Assembly: GCA_018302725.1 (NCBI GenBank)
Contig: JAGVZJ010000021.1
Location: 1 to 8,547, forward strand
Source of the DNA: Candidatus Woesearchaeota archaeon
Lineage (GTDB): Archaea > Nanobdellota > Nanobdellia > SCGC-AAA011-G17 > GW2011-AR20
DNA: 8,547 nucleotides
Direction: 5' to 3'
The first letter of the stretch is position 1; every line of letters starts with the position of its first letter. The translations under genes were made by a program, and so were the position numbers. Below, piece after piece: positions 1-4,989 of the stretch. Below the pieces are notes generated by a model. The model was given only the letters and a program-made list of their open reading frames with translations, had not been told where the DNA came from and ran no database searches.

Positions 1-336
1 ACTCGAGAGTCAAAAAAGTCTGGTGAAAGTAAAAATGTGGAACCAACACTCCCGCCCCTCCAGCCAGTCAGAGATGAAGAAGAGCCATCAGTCACAGAAA
101 AAATAAACAAGGATTCAGAGGTTGAAAAAACAATAGAAGAGGAGGCAGTAACAGGGTTTACAGTATTTGGAATAGAAATCAATGGAATTGACAAAGAGAG
201 CTTCATCATTATTGCAATTGGGTTTCTATTGGCTGTTTCTTACAGTGTTTACAGGATTATCAAAAAACGCAAGGCTAAGCCTAAACTAGTAGTTTATATT
301 ACTAAGGACAACAAGGTTGCTATAAGACAAAGGTAA
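1..336 (+). CDS. C-terminal part of a membrane-anchored protein (5' end outside window)
   Basis: The frame is open from the first base to the TAA at 334-336, giving 111 visible residues, so this is read as the end of a longer gene rather than a short gene starting at the GTG at 37. The visible part begins with an acidic, proline- and serine-containing low-complexity stretch (residues about 1-50). A short hydrophobic, glycine-containing segment follows (about 51-63), then one predicted transmembrane helix (about 68-87, rich in Ile, Leu, Ala and Val). A basic patch (KKRKAKPK, 88-95) and a tail of about 16 residues end the protein. By the positive-inside rule the basic patch suggests a cytoplasmic C-terminus, with the acidic linker and missing N-terminal domain outside. 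A disordered linker before a C-terminal anchor is common in archaeal surface and secreted proteins, but no family is recognised. The product cannot be named without the upstream sequence. Confidence 0.7.
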   Translation, partial: TRESKKSGESKNVEPTLPPLQPVRDEEEPSVTEKINKDSEVEKTIEEEAVTGFTVFGIEINGIDKESFIIIAIGFLLAVSYSVYRIIKKRKAKPKLVVYITKDNKVAIRQR

Positions 337-343
337 CATAAAG

Positions 344-352
344 TTTTATAAA
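344..352 (+). promoter_or_regulatory. TATA-like box of tRNA-Gly
   Basis: TTTTATAAA preceded by purines (AAAG, a possible BRE), centred about 30 bases before the first tRNA base. It is the only good box in the short gap after the preceding stop codon. Spacing is slightly longer than at the other promoters here, so the primary transcript may have a short 5' leader for RNase P to remove. Confidence 0.55.
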
Positions 353-377
353 CAACTCCTTAATAACATAATCAAAT

Positions 378-472
378 GCGTTGGTAGTTCAGTGGTAGAA
401 TCTCGGCCTTCCAAGCCGATGACCTGGGAAATCAGTTAATCTGATTCAGGAATTCAAATCCCAGCCAGCGCA
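378..472 (+). tRNA. tRNA-Gly(UCC) with a 24-nt T-arm intron
   Basis: After removal of an intron at 429-452 the sequence folds as a complete cloverleaf. The acceptor stem is GCGTTGG (378-384) with CCAGCGC (465-471), and A472 is the discriminator. The D-stem is GTTC/GAAT, with GG in the D-loop. The anticodon stem is TCGGC/GCCGA (403-407/415-419), with loop CTTCCAA and anticodon TCC at 410-412. The variable region is four bases (TGAC). The T-stem is CTGGG/CCCAG (424-428/460-464), with T-loop TTCAAAT (453-459). CCA is not encoded. It decodes GGA and, depending on wobble modification, other glycine codons. Without intron removal the T-arm cannot form, so a scan that ignores non-canonical introns would miss it or call it a pseudogene. 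Its own TATA-like box lies upstream. Confidence 0.93.
429..452 (+). other. tRNA intron at position 53/54 (T-arm) with canonical BHB motif
   Basis: The junctions form a textbook bulge-helix-bulge. The outer helix is TGA (420-422) with TCA (454-456). The central 4-bp helix is CCTG (423-426) with CAGG (447-450). The 5' bulge is GGA (427-429) and the 3' bulge is AAT (451-453). The inner intron helix is AATCAG (430-435) with CTGATT (441-446), closed by a TTAAT loop. Archaeal splicing endonuclease cuts after the second base of each bulge, which predicts excision of exactly 429-452. That is the same segment whose removal restores the T-stem and T-loop. Two independent criteria therefore give the same boundaries. 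Confidence 0.9.
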
Positions 473-483
473 TCCTCACAACC

Positions 484-491
484 TTTTTATA
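484..491 (+). promoter_or_regulatory. TATA-like box of the deacetylase-glycosyltransferase unit
   Basis: TTTTTATA centred about 26 bases before the ATG at 514, which predicts a leaderless transcript. The five T residues lie 12 bases after tRNA-Gly and could also act as an oligo-T termination signal for the tRNA. That dual role is inference. Confidence 0.55.
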
Positions 492-513
492 CAACATTTC
501 CTCTGTAATATTG

Positions 514-1155
514 ATGGCAAAAAATATCCTAATCTTTTGTGCGCACTCTGATGACGAAAGTCTCGGAATGGGGGGAACAATTGCAAAGTATGTGGCAGAA
601 GGAAAAAACGTCATAGTAGTTATCTTTTCTTATGGAGAAGCTTCTCTGCCTCATCTAAAACCAGGGTATGTAAAGGAAATAAGACTTAAGGAGATAGAAG
701 AGGCATCTAAACTTTTAGGTACACAAGAGGCCATATTTCTTGGACTTCCAGATGCAAAATTAAAAGAGTATGAAGGCAGCAGAGAGGTAATCACAAAAGT
801 AAGGAAAATAATAAGGAAATATAACCCGGAAAAAATATTTACTCACTCGCAAACAGACCCACACCACCCGGGAGATCATAAAGCAGTCCATAACATAGTG
901 ACAAAAGCAGTTAAAGGAATAAAAAAAGAATACGATCTTTTCAATTTTGAAGTATGGAACATCTTTCCTGAAAACAGACCAGTAATGTATGTAGATATCT
1001 CAAAGTATTTTAAAAAGAAAATTAAAGCAATCTCAATCTTCAAGAGCCAATGGTTCTCCATACTACTGACAATAATCCCTATCTATATAAGGGCTAAAAA
1101 ATTTGGGCTAAAAGCAGGCTACAAATATGCTGAAAAATTTTATAAAATAAGATGA
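514..1155 (+). CDS. PIG-L/LmbE family zinc-dependent deacetylase
   Basis: This 213-residue protein belongs to the PIG-L/LmbE family, which removes acetyl groups from N-acetylglucosaminyl conjugates such as GlcNAc-PI, GlcNAc-inositol and related sugars. The diagnostic N-terminal motif follows the first beta strand (ILIFCA, 5-10) as HSDDE at 11-15 (family AHPDDE, with Pro replaced by Ser). The glycine run SLGMGG follows. The second metal/active-site motif is HHPGDHKAVH at 117-126. Length is normal for the family. A hydrophobic, aromatic stretch near residues 180-191 could associate with the membrane. The ATG at 514 is chosen because it sits about 26 bases from a TATA-like box; a TTG directly upstream (511) is in frame but unnecessary. 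The stop overlaps the glycosyltransferase start (ATGA, 1152-1155), so the two genes are translationally coupled. The exact substrate cannot be read from the sequence. Confidence 0.9.
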   Translation: MAKNILIFCAHSDDESLGMGGTIAKYVAEGKNVIVVIFSYGEASLPHLKPGYVKEIRLKEIEEASKLLGTQEAIFLGLPDAKLKEYEGSREVITKVRKIIRKYNPEKIFTHSQTDPHHPGDHKAVHNIVTKAVKGIKKEYDLFNFEVWNIFPENRPVMYVDISKYFKKKIKAISIFKSQWFSILLTIIPIYIRAKKFGLKAGYKYAEKFYKIR

Positions 1156-2252
1156 AAATATTTTTTATAATTACTGGAATAGGACTCGGCCATACAATGA
1201 GGGAGGTAGCAATAATAAACGAACTTAAGAAAAGAGACAAAAATTTACAGATTAAAATCGCTGGGTTTGAAAGTTCATACAATTATTTCAAAAACTCTTA
1301 TCAAACCATGAGAATATACGGAAGCAAATTTCCACAATCATCATTTAACGTAAACTCTTTCAAAGTTATGCTTTACAATTTGCCCTATATATTTTATTTC
1401 TTCCATGATTATATGAAGCTAAAAAAGGAAATAAAAAAATTCAATCCGGACATAATAATCGTAGACACCCAGCCTGTGGGGGCATATACTGGAAAGAATA
1501 TAGGAATAAAAACAATCTCAATATACAATCTGGACTTAAAGACATGGGATAAATATCAGGAAACTGCTAGTCTCCCGATAACAGCCTATTTACAGTCAAG
1601 ATTCCATTTTAAGTTCATAGCAGATTGTTATAAAAATTCTGATTTAGTAATTATTCCTACACTAAAAAAGAAAGTATCTTCAAAAGACACCAAGTTCGTA
1701 GACCTAATTGTTAGGGTTTATCCAAACGAATTGCCTTCAGAAAAAAAACTTAGGAGGAAGTTAAGCTTAAGGAGGAAGCCTATTTTGGTAATGCTTGGAG
1801 GTTCAAAATTCGGATTTTCAATAGCAGAAAAAATTGTAAACATTTCTCAAAAATTTGACGAGGATTTCATATTTTTTGGGTACAAAGACACAAAAAAATC
1901 AAATGTAACCTCATTTAGATTCATGGAAAATTTCTTGGAGTACCTTAAGGTGTGCAAGGCAGTAATACTTATATCTGGCCATACAGCTTTATCAGAAACA
2001 TTGATTTATAGAAAGCCAGCCTTAATTTTTCCATTTAAAAATTACATAGAGCATTACATAAATGTTTCAGAAATAAAGGACATTTCTTTAGTGAAGTACG
2101 TAGACAATAGATTAAATGAAAAAGAGCTTGAAAATTACATAACAGAGCTTGTAAGTGAAATCCCTAGATTAGAAAAAGCACTGAAAAAGTTAAAAGTGAG
2201 CAATAAAGGAACAAAACAAGCAGTAGACCTAATACTCAAACAAATTCATTGA
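1152..2252 (+). CDS. GT-B glycosyltransferase, MurG/GT28-like
   Basis: This 366-residue protein has the two-domain GT-B layout. An N-terminal glycine-rich loop, GIGLGHTMREV (9-19), resembles the acceptor-side loop of MurG and related enzymes. A beta-strand/linker region includes NPDIIIVDTQ (98-107). The C-terminal domain opens with ILVMLGGSKFG (211-221). The donor-binding segment is ISGHTALSETLIYRKPALIFPF (274-295), matching the family pattern in which a conserved Glu (here E282) contacts the nucleotide sugar. MurG-like enzymes usually transfer GlcNAc from UDP-GlcNAc to a lipid-linked acceptor. Archaeal relatives (the MJ1255-like group) are poorly characterised. Overlap with the deacetylase suggests the transferred sugar is an N-acetylated hexosamine that the deacetylase then acts on; this is inference. 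The 3' end overlaps a convergent gene by 17 bases. No signal peptide is seen, so the enzyme is probably cytoplasmic or peripheral. Confidence 0.85.
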   Translation: MKIFFIITGIGLGHTMREVAIINELKKRDKNLQIKIAGFESSYNYFKNSYQTMRIYGSKFPQSSFNVNSFKVMLYNLPYIFYFFHDYMKLKKEIKKFNPDIIIVDTQPVGAYTGKNIGIKTISIYNLDLKTWDKYQETASLPITAYLQSRFHFKFIADCYKNSDLVIIPTLKKKVSSKDTKFVDLIVRVYPNELPSEKKLRRKLSLRRKPILVMLGGSKFGFSIAEKIVNISQKFDEDFIFFGYKDTKKSNVTSFRFMENFLEYLKVCKAVILISGHTALSETLIYRKPALIFPFKNYIEHYINVSEIKDISLVKYVDNRLNEKELENYITELVSEIPRLEKALKKLKVSNKGTKQAVDLILKQIH

Positions 2253-3060
2253 TAGCGTTTATCCACTCTTCAGGATTGCTTCTTTTTAATACACTTTCTA
2301 AGGAATAAACCGCAACTTCATTGCATCCGCTTTTTTCTATCATTCTGAGGTCTTCTTTAAACTCTTTAACCTTCCTGTAAGTTCCTTCTTTTTTCAAAGC
2401 GCCGGTGCCAATTAACCCAATAGAGAACATTACATTTGGATTCTTTTTTACAGCAAACTTAGTGAATACCTTTAGGTACAGTCTTACAATAGGTCTGAAA
2501 AAGCTGCCCGCAAATGTGGAATAGCACATATAGTTCTTGCTCATTCCATGTTTTAGTTCAATAAAAGTTCCCTGATTCTTCAGATACCATCTGGTAAGAG
2601 GAAACTCATTGATTAGCATATTTACATTCTTTGTAACAACTCCAGAGCCTTTTCCAGCTACATCATAAACAACTTTTTTCAAGTAATCGTTATTCTTCCC
2701 TTTCTGAAAAATTTTCTTTATAGCATACATTACTATTTTTGGGGTGGTATAGCTCCATGGGGGTATTGGGGGTTCTAGATCTATCTTCATCTTTATCCCT
2801 TTATACTGCTTTAATTTATCTATACTTTTCTTGCTTGAAAATCCGGAAAACCAATATCCTTCTTTCCTGCTTAGTAAAGGCCAGGGGTACATAGGAATCC
2901 TAGTTTTTTTCTTCCATTTTCTGTACTCATTAACACTCTGTACTCCAGTATACACCTCAACAGGAACCTTAATCTTTTTTAGCAATTTATCGGCAGCTTT
3001 CCAGTCTTTCACCTGTTCAGGAAACTCGCACCAGAAGATTATTTTTTTAAACATCACCAT
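2236..3060 (-). CDS. Unrecognised conserved-looking 274-aa protein, possible TIM-barrel fold
   Basis: I do not recognise this family with confidence. The 274-residue protein has regularly spaced beta-strand-like segments: KKIIFWCEFP (5-14), MYPWPLL (57-63), GYWFSGFS (68-75), MKIDLEPPIP (91-100), VNMLINEFPLTRWYL (146-160), NVMFSIGLIGTGAL (209-222) and NEVAVYSLES (247-256). These are separated by basic helices, which suggests an alpha/beta barrel. The KIDLEPP motif (D94, E96) and the acidic ends of other strands could line an active site of a sugar- or peptide-acting enzyme, but this is inference only. There is no signal peptide or membrane helix. ATG codons lie at 3060 and 3054; both are near the distance expected for a leaderless start from a box at 3078-3087, so the true start may be six bases inward. 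It converges on the glycosyltransferase and overlaps its last 17 bases, so the two genes do not share an operon. Confidence 0.8.
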   Translation of the reverse strand: MVMFKKIIFWCEFPEQVKDWKAADKLLKKIKVPVEVYTGVQSVNEYRKWKKKTRIPMYPWPLLSRKEGYWFSGFSSKKSIDKLKQYKGIKMKIDLEPPIPPWSYTTPKIVMYAIKKIFQKGKNNDYLKKVVYDVAGKGSGVVTKNVNMLINEFPLTRWYLKNQGTFIELKHGMSKNYMCYSTFAGSFFRPIVRLYLKVFTKFAVKKNPNVMFSIGLIGTGALKKEGTYRKVKEFKEDLRMIEKSGCNEVAVYSLESVLKRSNPEEWINAINEFV

Positions 3061-3077
3061 TTACAAAACAATTCAGG

Positions 3078-3087
3078 TATAAATAAA
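3078..3087 (-). promoter_or_regulatory. TATA-like box of the 2236-3060 gene
   Basis: On the minus strand this reads TTTATTTATA, preceded by AAGAAA-type purines. Its centre is about 22 bases from the ATG at 3060 and about 28 from the ATG at 3054, which fits a leaderless start at one of them. It is divergent from the tRNA-Leu promoter, less than 20 bases away. Confidence 0.5.
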
Positions 3088-3105
3088 TTTCTTTTAGGAA
3101 TAACA

Positions 3106-3113
3106 TTTAAATA
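3106..3113 (+). promoter_or_regulatory. TATA-like box of tRNA-Leu and the TrmI-like gene
   Basis: TTTAAATA centred about 28 bases before the first tRNA-Leu base. No other box lies between the tRNA and the coding region that follows, so this promoter probably drives both. Confidence 0.55.
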
Positions 3114-3137
3114 ACCCTCTTGCTCCAAGTTCCATAG

Positions 3138-3221
3138 GCGGGGATGCCGGAGCGGTCAAACGGGGCAGCCTCAAGAGCTGTTGACTTAGTGTCTACGTAG
3201 GTTCGAATCCTACTCCCCGCA
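3138..3221 (+). tRNA. tRNA-Leu(CAA)
   Basis: This is a class II tRNA. The acceptor stem is GCGGGGA (3138-3144) perfectly paired with TCCCCGC (3214-3220), with A3221 as discriminator, the leucine-typical base. The D-stem is three pairs (CCG/CGG), with GG in the D-loop. The anticodon stem is GCAGC/GCTGT (3165-3169/3177-3181), with loop CTCAAGA and anticodon CAA at 3172-3174, decoding UUG. The 15-base variable region forms a short arm (GAC/GTC). The T-stem is GTAGG/CCTAC, with T-loop TTCGAAT. There is no intron, since the anticodon loop has exactly seven bases. CCA is not encoded. The next coding region begins 9 nt after the discriminator. Confidence 0.96.
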
Positions 3222-3230
3222 TGTCTCAAA

Positions 3231-3791
3231 ATGAAAGATTTTTTTAAAAAGATAAGGTCTTTGAAAAGAGGCCCGGCAATAATGAAAGAAAAAGACATAG
3301 GAGTAATTCTGTCAAATGTTGATATAGACAAAGACTCAAGAGTCCTGGATGCTGGCTCTGGAACAGGGTTAATGACTATTTACCTTGCAAAGTTTGTCAA
3401 AAGAGTTTACAGTTATGATTCTAATAAAGAATTTCTAAAAATAGCTCAGGAAAACTCAAAAAGGTTCAATCTAAAGAATATAACCTTCAGGAATAAAGAC
3501 GTAACAAAAGAGATTATTGAAAAGAATTTAGATTTCATAAACCTGGATATGAAAGATCCAGAAAGGGTTCTAAAAAACGCTGAAAAGGCTCTAAAACAAG
3601 GAGGGCATTTAACTGCCTACCTCCCAAATATTACGCAGGTAATTGATTTCTGTAAGAGTCTAAAAGGGTTTAGGTTAATAAAGGTCTTTGAAGTAATCGA
3701 GAGAGAATGGAAAGTATCTGGCAATTTGGCAAGACCTGAAAATATCATCATAGGGCATACTGCTTTTATAGTGGTAATACAAAAATTATAA
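3231..3791 (+). CDS. trmI: TrmI-like tRNA (adenine-57/58-N1) methyltransferase, lacking the N-terminal domain
   Basis: This SAM-dependent methyltransferase has 186 residues. It opens with SLKRGPAIMKEKDIGVIL (10-27), the conserved TrmI segment that leads into the catalytic domain. Motif I, VLDAGSGTG (38-46), binds SAM; YSYDSN (60-65) carries the acidic residue for the SAM ribose. LDMKDPERVLKNAEKALKQGG (105-125) contains the conserved LD-x-x-x-P catalytic segment. RPENIIIGHTAFIVV (168-182) matches the TrmI C-terminal signature. TrmI methylates N1 of A58, and in archaea also A57, of the T-loop, working as a tetramer. Archaeal TrmI is usually about 250 residues; here the N-terminal small beta-barrel domain of about 65 residues is missing and replaced by ten residues. 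The tRNA-Leu gene occupies the upstream DNA, so no longer start is available in frame. A different substrate or a relative of the CbiT/TrmI superfamily remains possible. Confidence 0.78.
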   Translation: MKDFFKKIRSLKRGPAIMKEKDIGVILSNVDIDKDSRVLDAGSGTGLMTIYLAKFVKRVYSYDSNKEFLKIAQENSKRFNLKNITFRNKDVTKEIIEKNLDFINLDMKDPERVLKNAEKALKQGGHLTAYLPNITQVIDFCKSLKGFRLIKVFEVIEREWKVSGNLARPENIIIGHTAFIVVIQKL

Positions 3792-3820
3792 TTTATTATC
3801 ATCAAGTAATCTCACTAATA

Positions 3821-3828
3821 TTTAAATA
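3821..3828 (+). promoter_or_regulatory. TATA-like box of the TPR-like operon
   Basis: TTTAAATA centred about 27 bases before the ATG at 3852, which predicts a leaderless first gene. Confidence 0.6.
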
Positions 3829-3851
3829 GCTGTGCATATTAGAGAGTTGAC

Positions 3852-4523
3852 ATGGAAGGAGATTACAAGAAGATAGTGCCTGCCTTACTAAAAAAAGGGC
3901 TGGATAACATTAATCTATCTATGTTTCCGGACGAGGTAAGAAAGAAGCTTCTAAACGCAGCAGGAGATGAATATTTCAAGAAGGGTATTATGCCAGAAGC
4001 AATCAGGGCGTTTTCTTTGGCCCAAAATGGTCAAAAATTGATTGAAGTGGGTGATTATTACATAAAAATTGAGATGTATAATAAAGCAATAGATTCCTAT
4101 AAAATGGCAGGAAACAAGCAAAAGCTAAGGAGCACAGGGGAAAGAGCGCTAAAAGAAGGAAAAATAAGCGAGGCAATAAAATCCTTCAAATTGTGTGAAG
4201 ACGTTGAAAAGTTAAAAGAAGTAGGGGAGTTTTGCTTTAAAACTGAAAAGTTTAGGTTCGCATTAGAAATTTATGATGCCCTGGGGGATAAAGATAAAAT
4301 CAACCTAGTAGGAGACATATTCTTAGAAAGAAACCAGCTGGAAGATGCAGCAAAAGCATATGAACTGTCAGAAGACAAAGAAAGATTAAACAGGCTTGGA
4401 GATGCCCTATTCAAGGAAGGGATGATTCCTGCAGCATTAAGGTGTTATGAAGCATCGGAAAATGAGACTATGGTCCAGTTCATAAAAGAAAATTTTGAAA
4501 AAGAAGATAGGGTGTATAAGTAA
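3852..4523 (+). CDS. TPR-like helical repeat protein with six 29-residue repeats
   Basis: After a 32-residue N-terminal segment, this 223-residue protein consists of six uninterrupted repeats of exactly 29 residues (33-61, 62-90, 91-119, 120-148, 149-177, 178-206). A 17-residue C-terminal helix closes it. Each repeat follows KL-x-x-hGD-x-hh-K-x-x-x-h-x-x-AI-x-x-Y-x-x-h-x-D-K-x. The small/Gly position and the AI-x-x-Y/F of the second helix are typical of TPR-like solenoids, but the period is shorter than the canonical 34. Such proteins are scaffolds that bind partner proteins or RNA. There is no signal peptide or membrane helix, so it is probably cytoplasmic. The TAA overlaps the next ATG by one base (TAATG), so the following gene is translated from the same mRNA and is the obvious partner candidate. 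The specific function is unknown. Confidence 0.88.
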   Translation: MEGDYKKIVPALLKKGLDNINLSMFPDEVRKKLLNAAGDEYFKKGIMPEAIRAFSLAQNGQKLIEVGDYYIKIEMYNKAIDSYKMAGNKQKLRSTGERALKEGKISEAIKSFKLCEDVEKLKEVGEFCFKTEKFRFALEIYDALGDKDKINLVGDIFLERNQLEDAAKAYELSEDKERLNRLGDALFKEGMIPAALRCYEASENETMVQFIKENFEKEDRVYK

Positions 4524-4870
4524 TGGGGAATAATTCTGCTTGGGACTTAATTAAAAAGCCAAAGAAACCTTCTAAGGAATATTCTTCTTATAATGTAGAC
4601 AACATATTTGAAGAACAGATAAGACAAGGCAAAACGCTTAAAAGATCAGAGCAAGTGCAAAAAATTGAACAGATAATGGCTAGAATTGGTGAGATTGAAA
4701 GAAAAATGCAGAAAGGTGAAAACTATTTTAGCTTATACTATGATTTGCAAAAACAAGCAACTAAATTCTTAGAGCTTTATCATGAGCTAGAAGGGCATAA
4801 AGTATTCGTAGATGAAGTAACTTACAAAAAGATTGTGGACACAAAGGCCAGAATAGAAAGAAGGACGTAA
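4523..4870 (+). CDS. Unrecognised 115-aa charged helical protein
   Basis: I do not recognise a family. The protein has 115 residues. A polar, lysine/serine/tyrosine-rich N-terminus (1-25, with KKPKKPSKEYSSYN) looks disordered. From about residue 28 it is almost wholly predicted helix, with heptad-like spacing of hydrophobics in SEQVQKIEQIMARIGEIERKMQKG (about 42-65) and a second helical region (YYDLQKQATKFLELYHELEG, about 72-91). This suggests a coiled-coil hairpin. The C-terminal FVDEVTYKKIVDTKARIERR is also helical. No cysteine pairs, catalytic motif or membrane segment is seen. Its start overlaps the stop of the 29-residue-repeat protein, indicating coupled translation and probably a shared complex. 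A repeat solenoid next to a small helical partner is typical of adaptor-client pairs; that reading is inference. Confidence 0.8.
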   Translation: MGNNSAWDLIKKPKKPSKEYSSYNVDNIFEEQIRQGKTLKRSEQVQKIEQIMARIGEIERKMQKGENYFSLYYDLQKQATKFLELYHELEGHKVFVDEVTYKKIVDTKARIERRT

Positions 4871-4909
4871 TTCTTAAACAAAAAGATTTAAAAACCAAAA
4901 AATCCAAGC

Positions 4910-4945
4910 CAGATAAGTAAAACCTTGTTTCTTCTTACTTATCTG
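4910..4945. repeat. Perfect 11-bp inverted repeat (hairpin) between two operons
   Basis: CAGATAAGTAA (4910-4920) and TTACTTATCTG (4935-4945) are exact inverted copies separated by a 14-base loop rich in T and C. No T-tract follows the right arm, so it is not a standard intrinsic terminator. It lies between the stop at 4870 and the TATA-like box at 4959. It could be a 3' processing/stability hairpin of the upstream mRNA, a small RNA, or a binding site for a dimeric regulator. Confidence 0.7.
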
Positions 4946-4958
4946 ACTTAAGTAGAAA

Positions 4959-4966
4959 TTTAAAAT
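4959..4966 (+). promoter_or_regulatory. TATA-like box of the PIN-ATPase-KH gene
   Basis: TTTAAAAT centred about 27 bases before the ATG at 4990. A second AT-rich element (TATATAAA, 4972-4979) is closer in appearance to a perfect TATA box, but lies only about 14 bases from the ATG, too near for this start. Confidence 0.5.
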
Positions 4967-4989
4967 AGGAGTATATAAACTTAACGAAA

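Noticed and set aside
37..336. A 99-aa gene starting at the GTG at 37
   Set aside because: The same frame is open to the first base of the window, and the protein begins with linker-like sequence. It is better read as the end of a longer gene.
378..472. tRNA-Gly as a disrupted pseudogene
   Set aside because: The insertion is flanked by a complete BHB motif, and removing exactly that segment gives a perfect T-arm, so an intron is the better explanation.
432..614. Antisense open frame across the tRNA-Gly intron and the deacetylase start
   Set aside because: It lies opposite a strongly supported coding region and a tRNA, with no promoter or recognisable product.
2831..3082. 83-aa open frame opposite the 2236-3060 gene
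   Set aside because: It is a shadow of the minus-strand gene, with no TATA-like box at leaderless spacing and a composition mirroring the coding strand.
4910..4945. Box C/D guide RNA or intrinsic terminator at the inverted repeat
   Set aside because: A CTGA sequence is present but no matching C box (RTGATGA) is seen, and no T-tract follows the hairpin.
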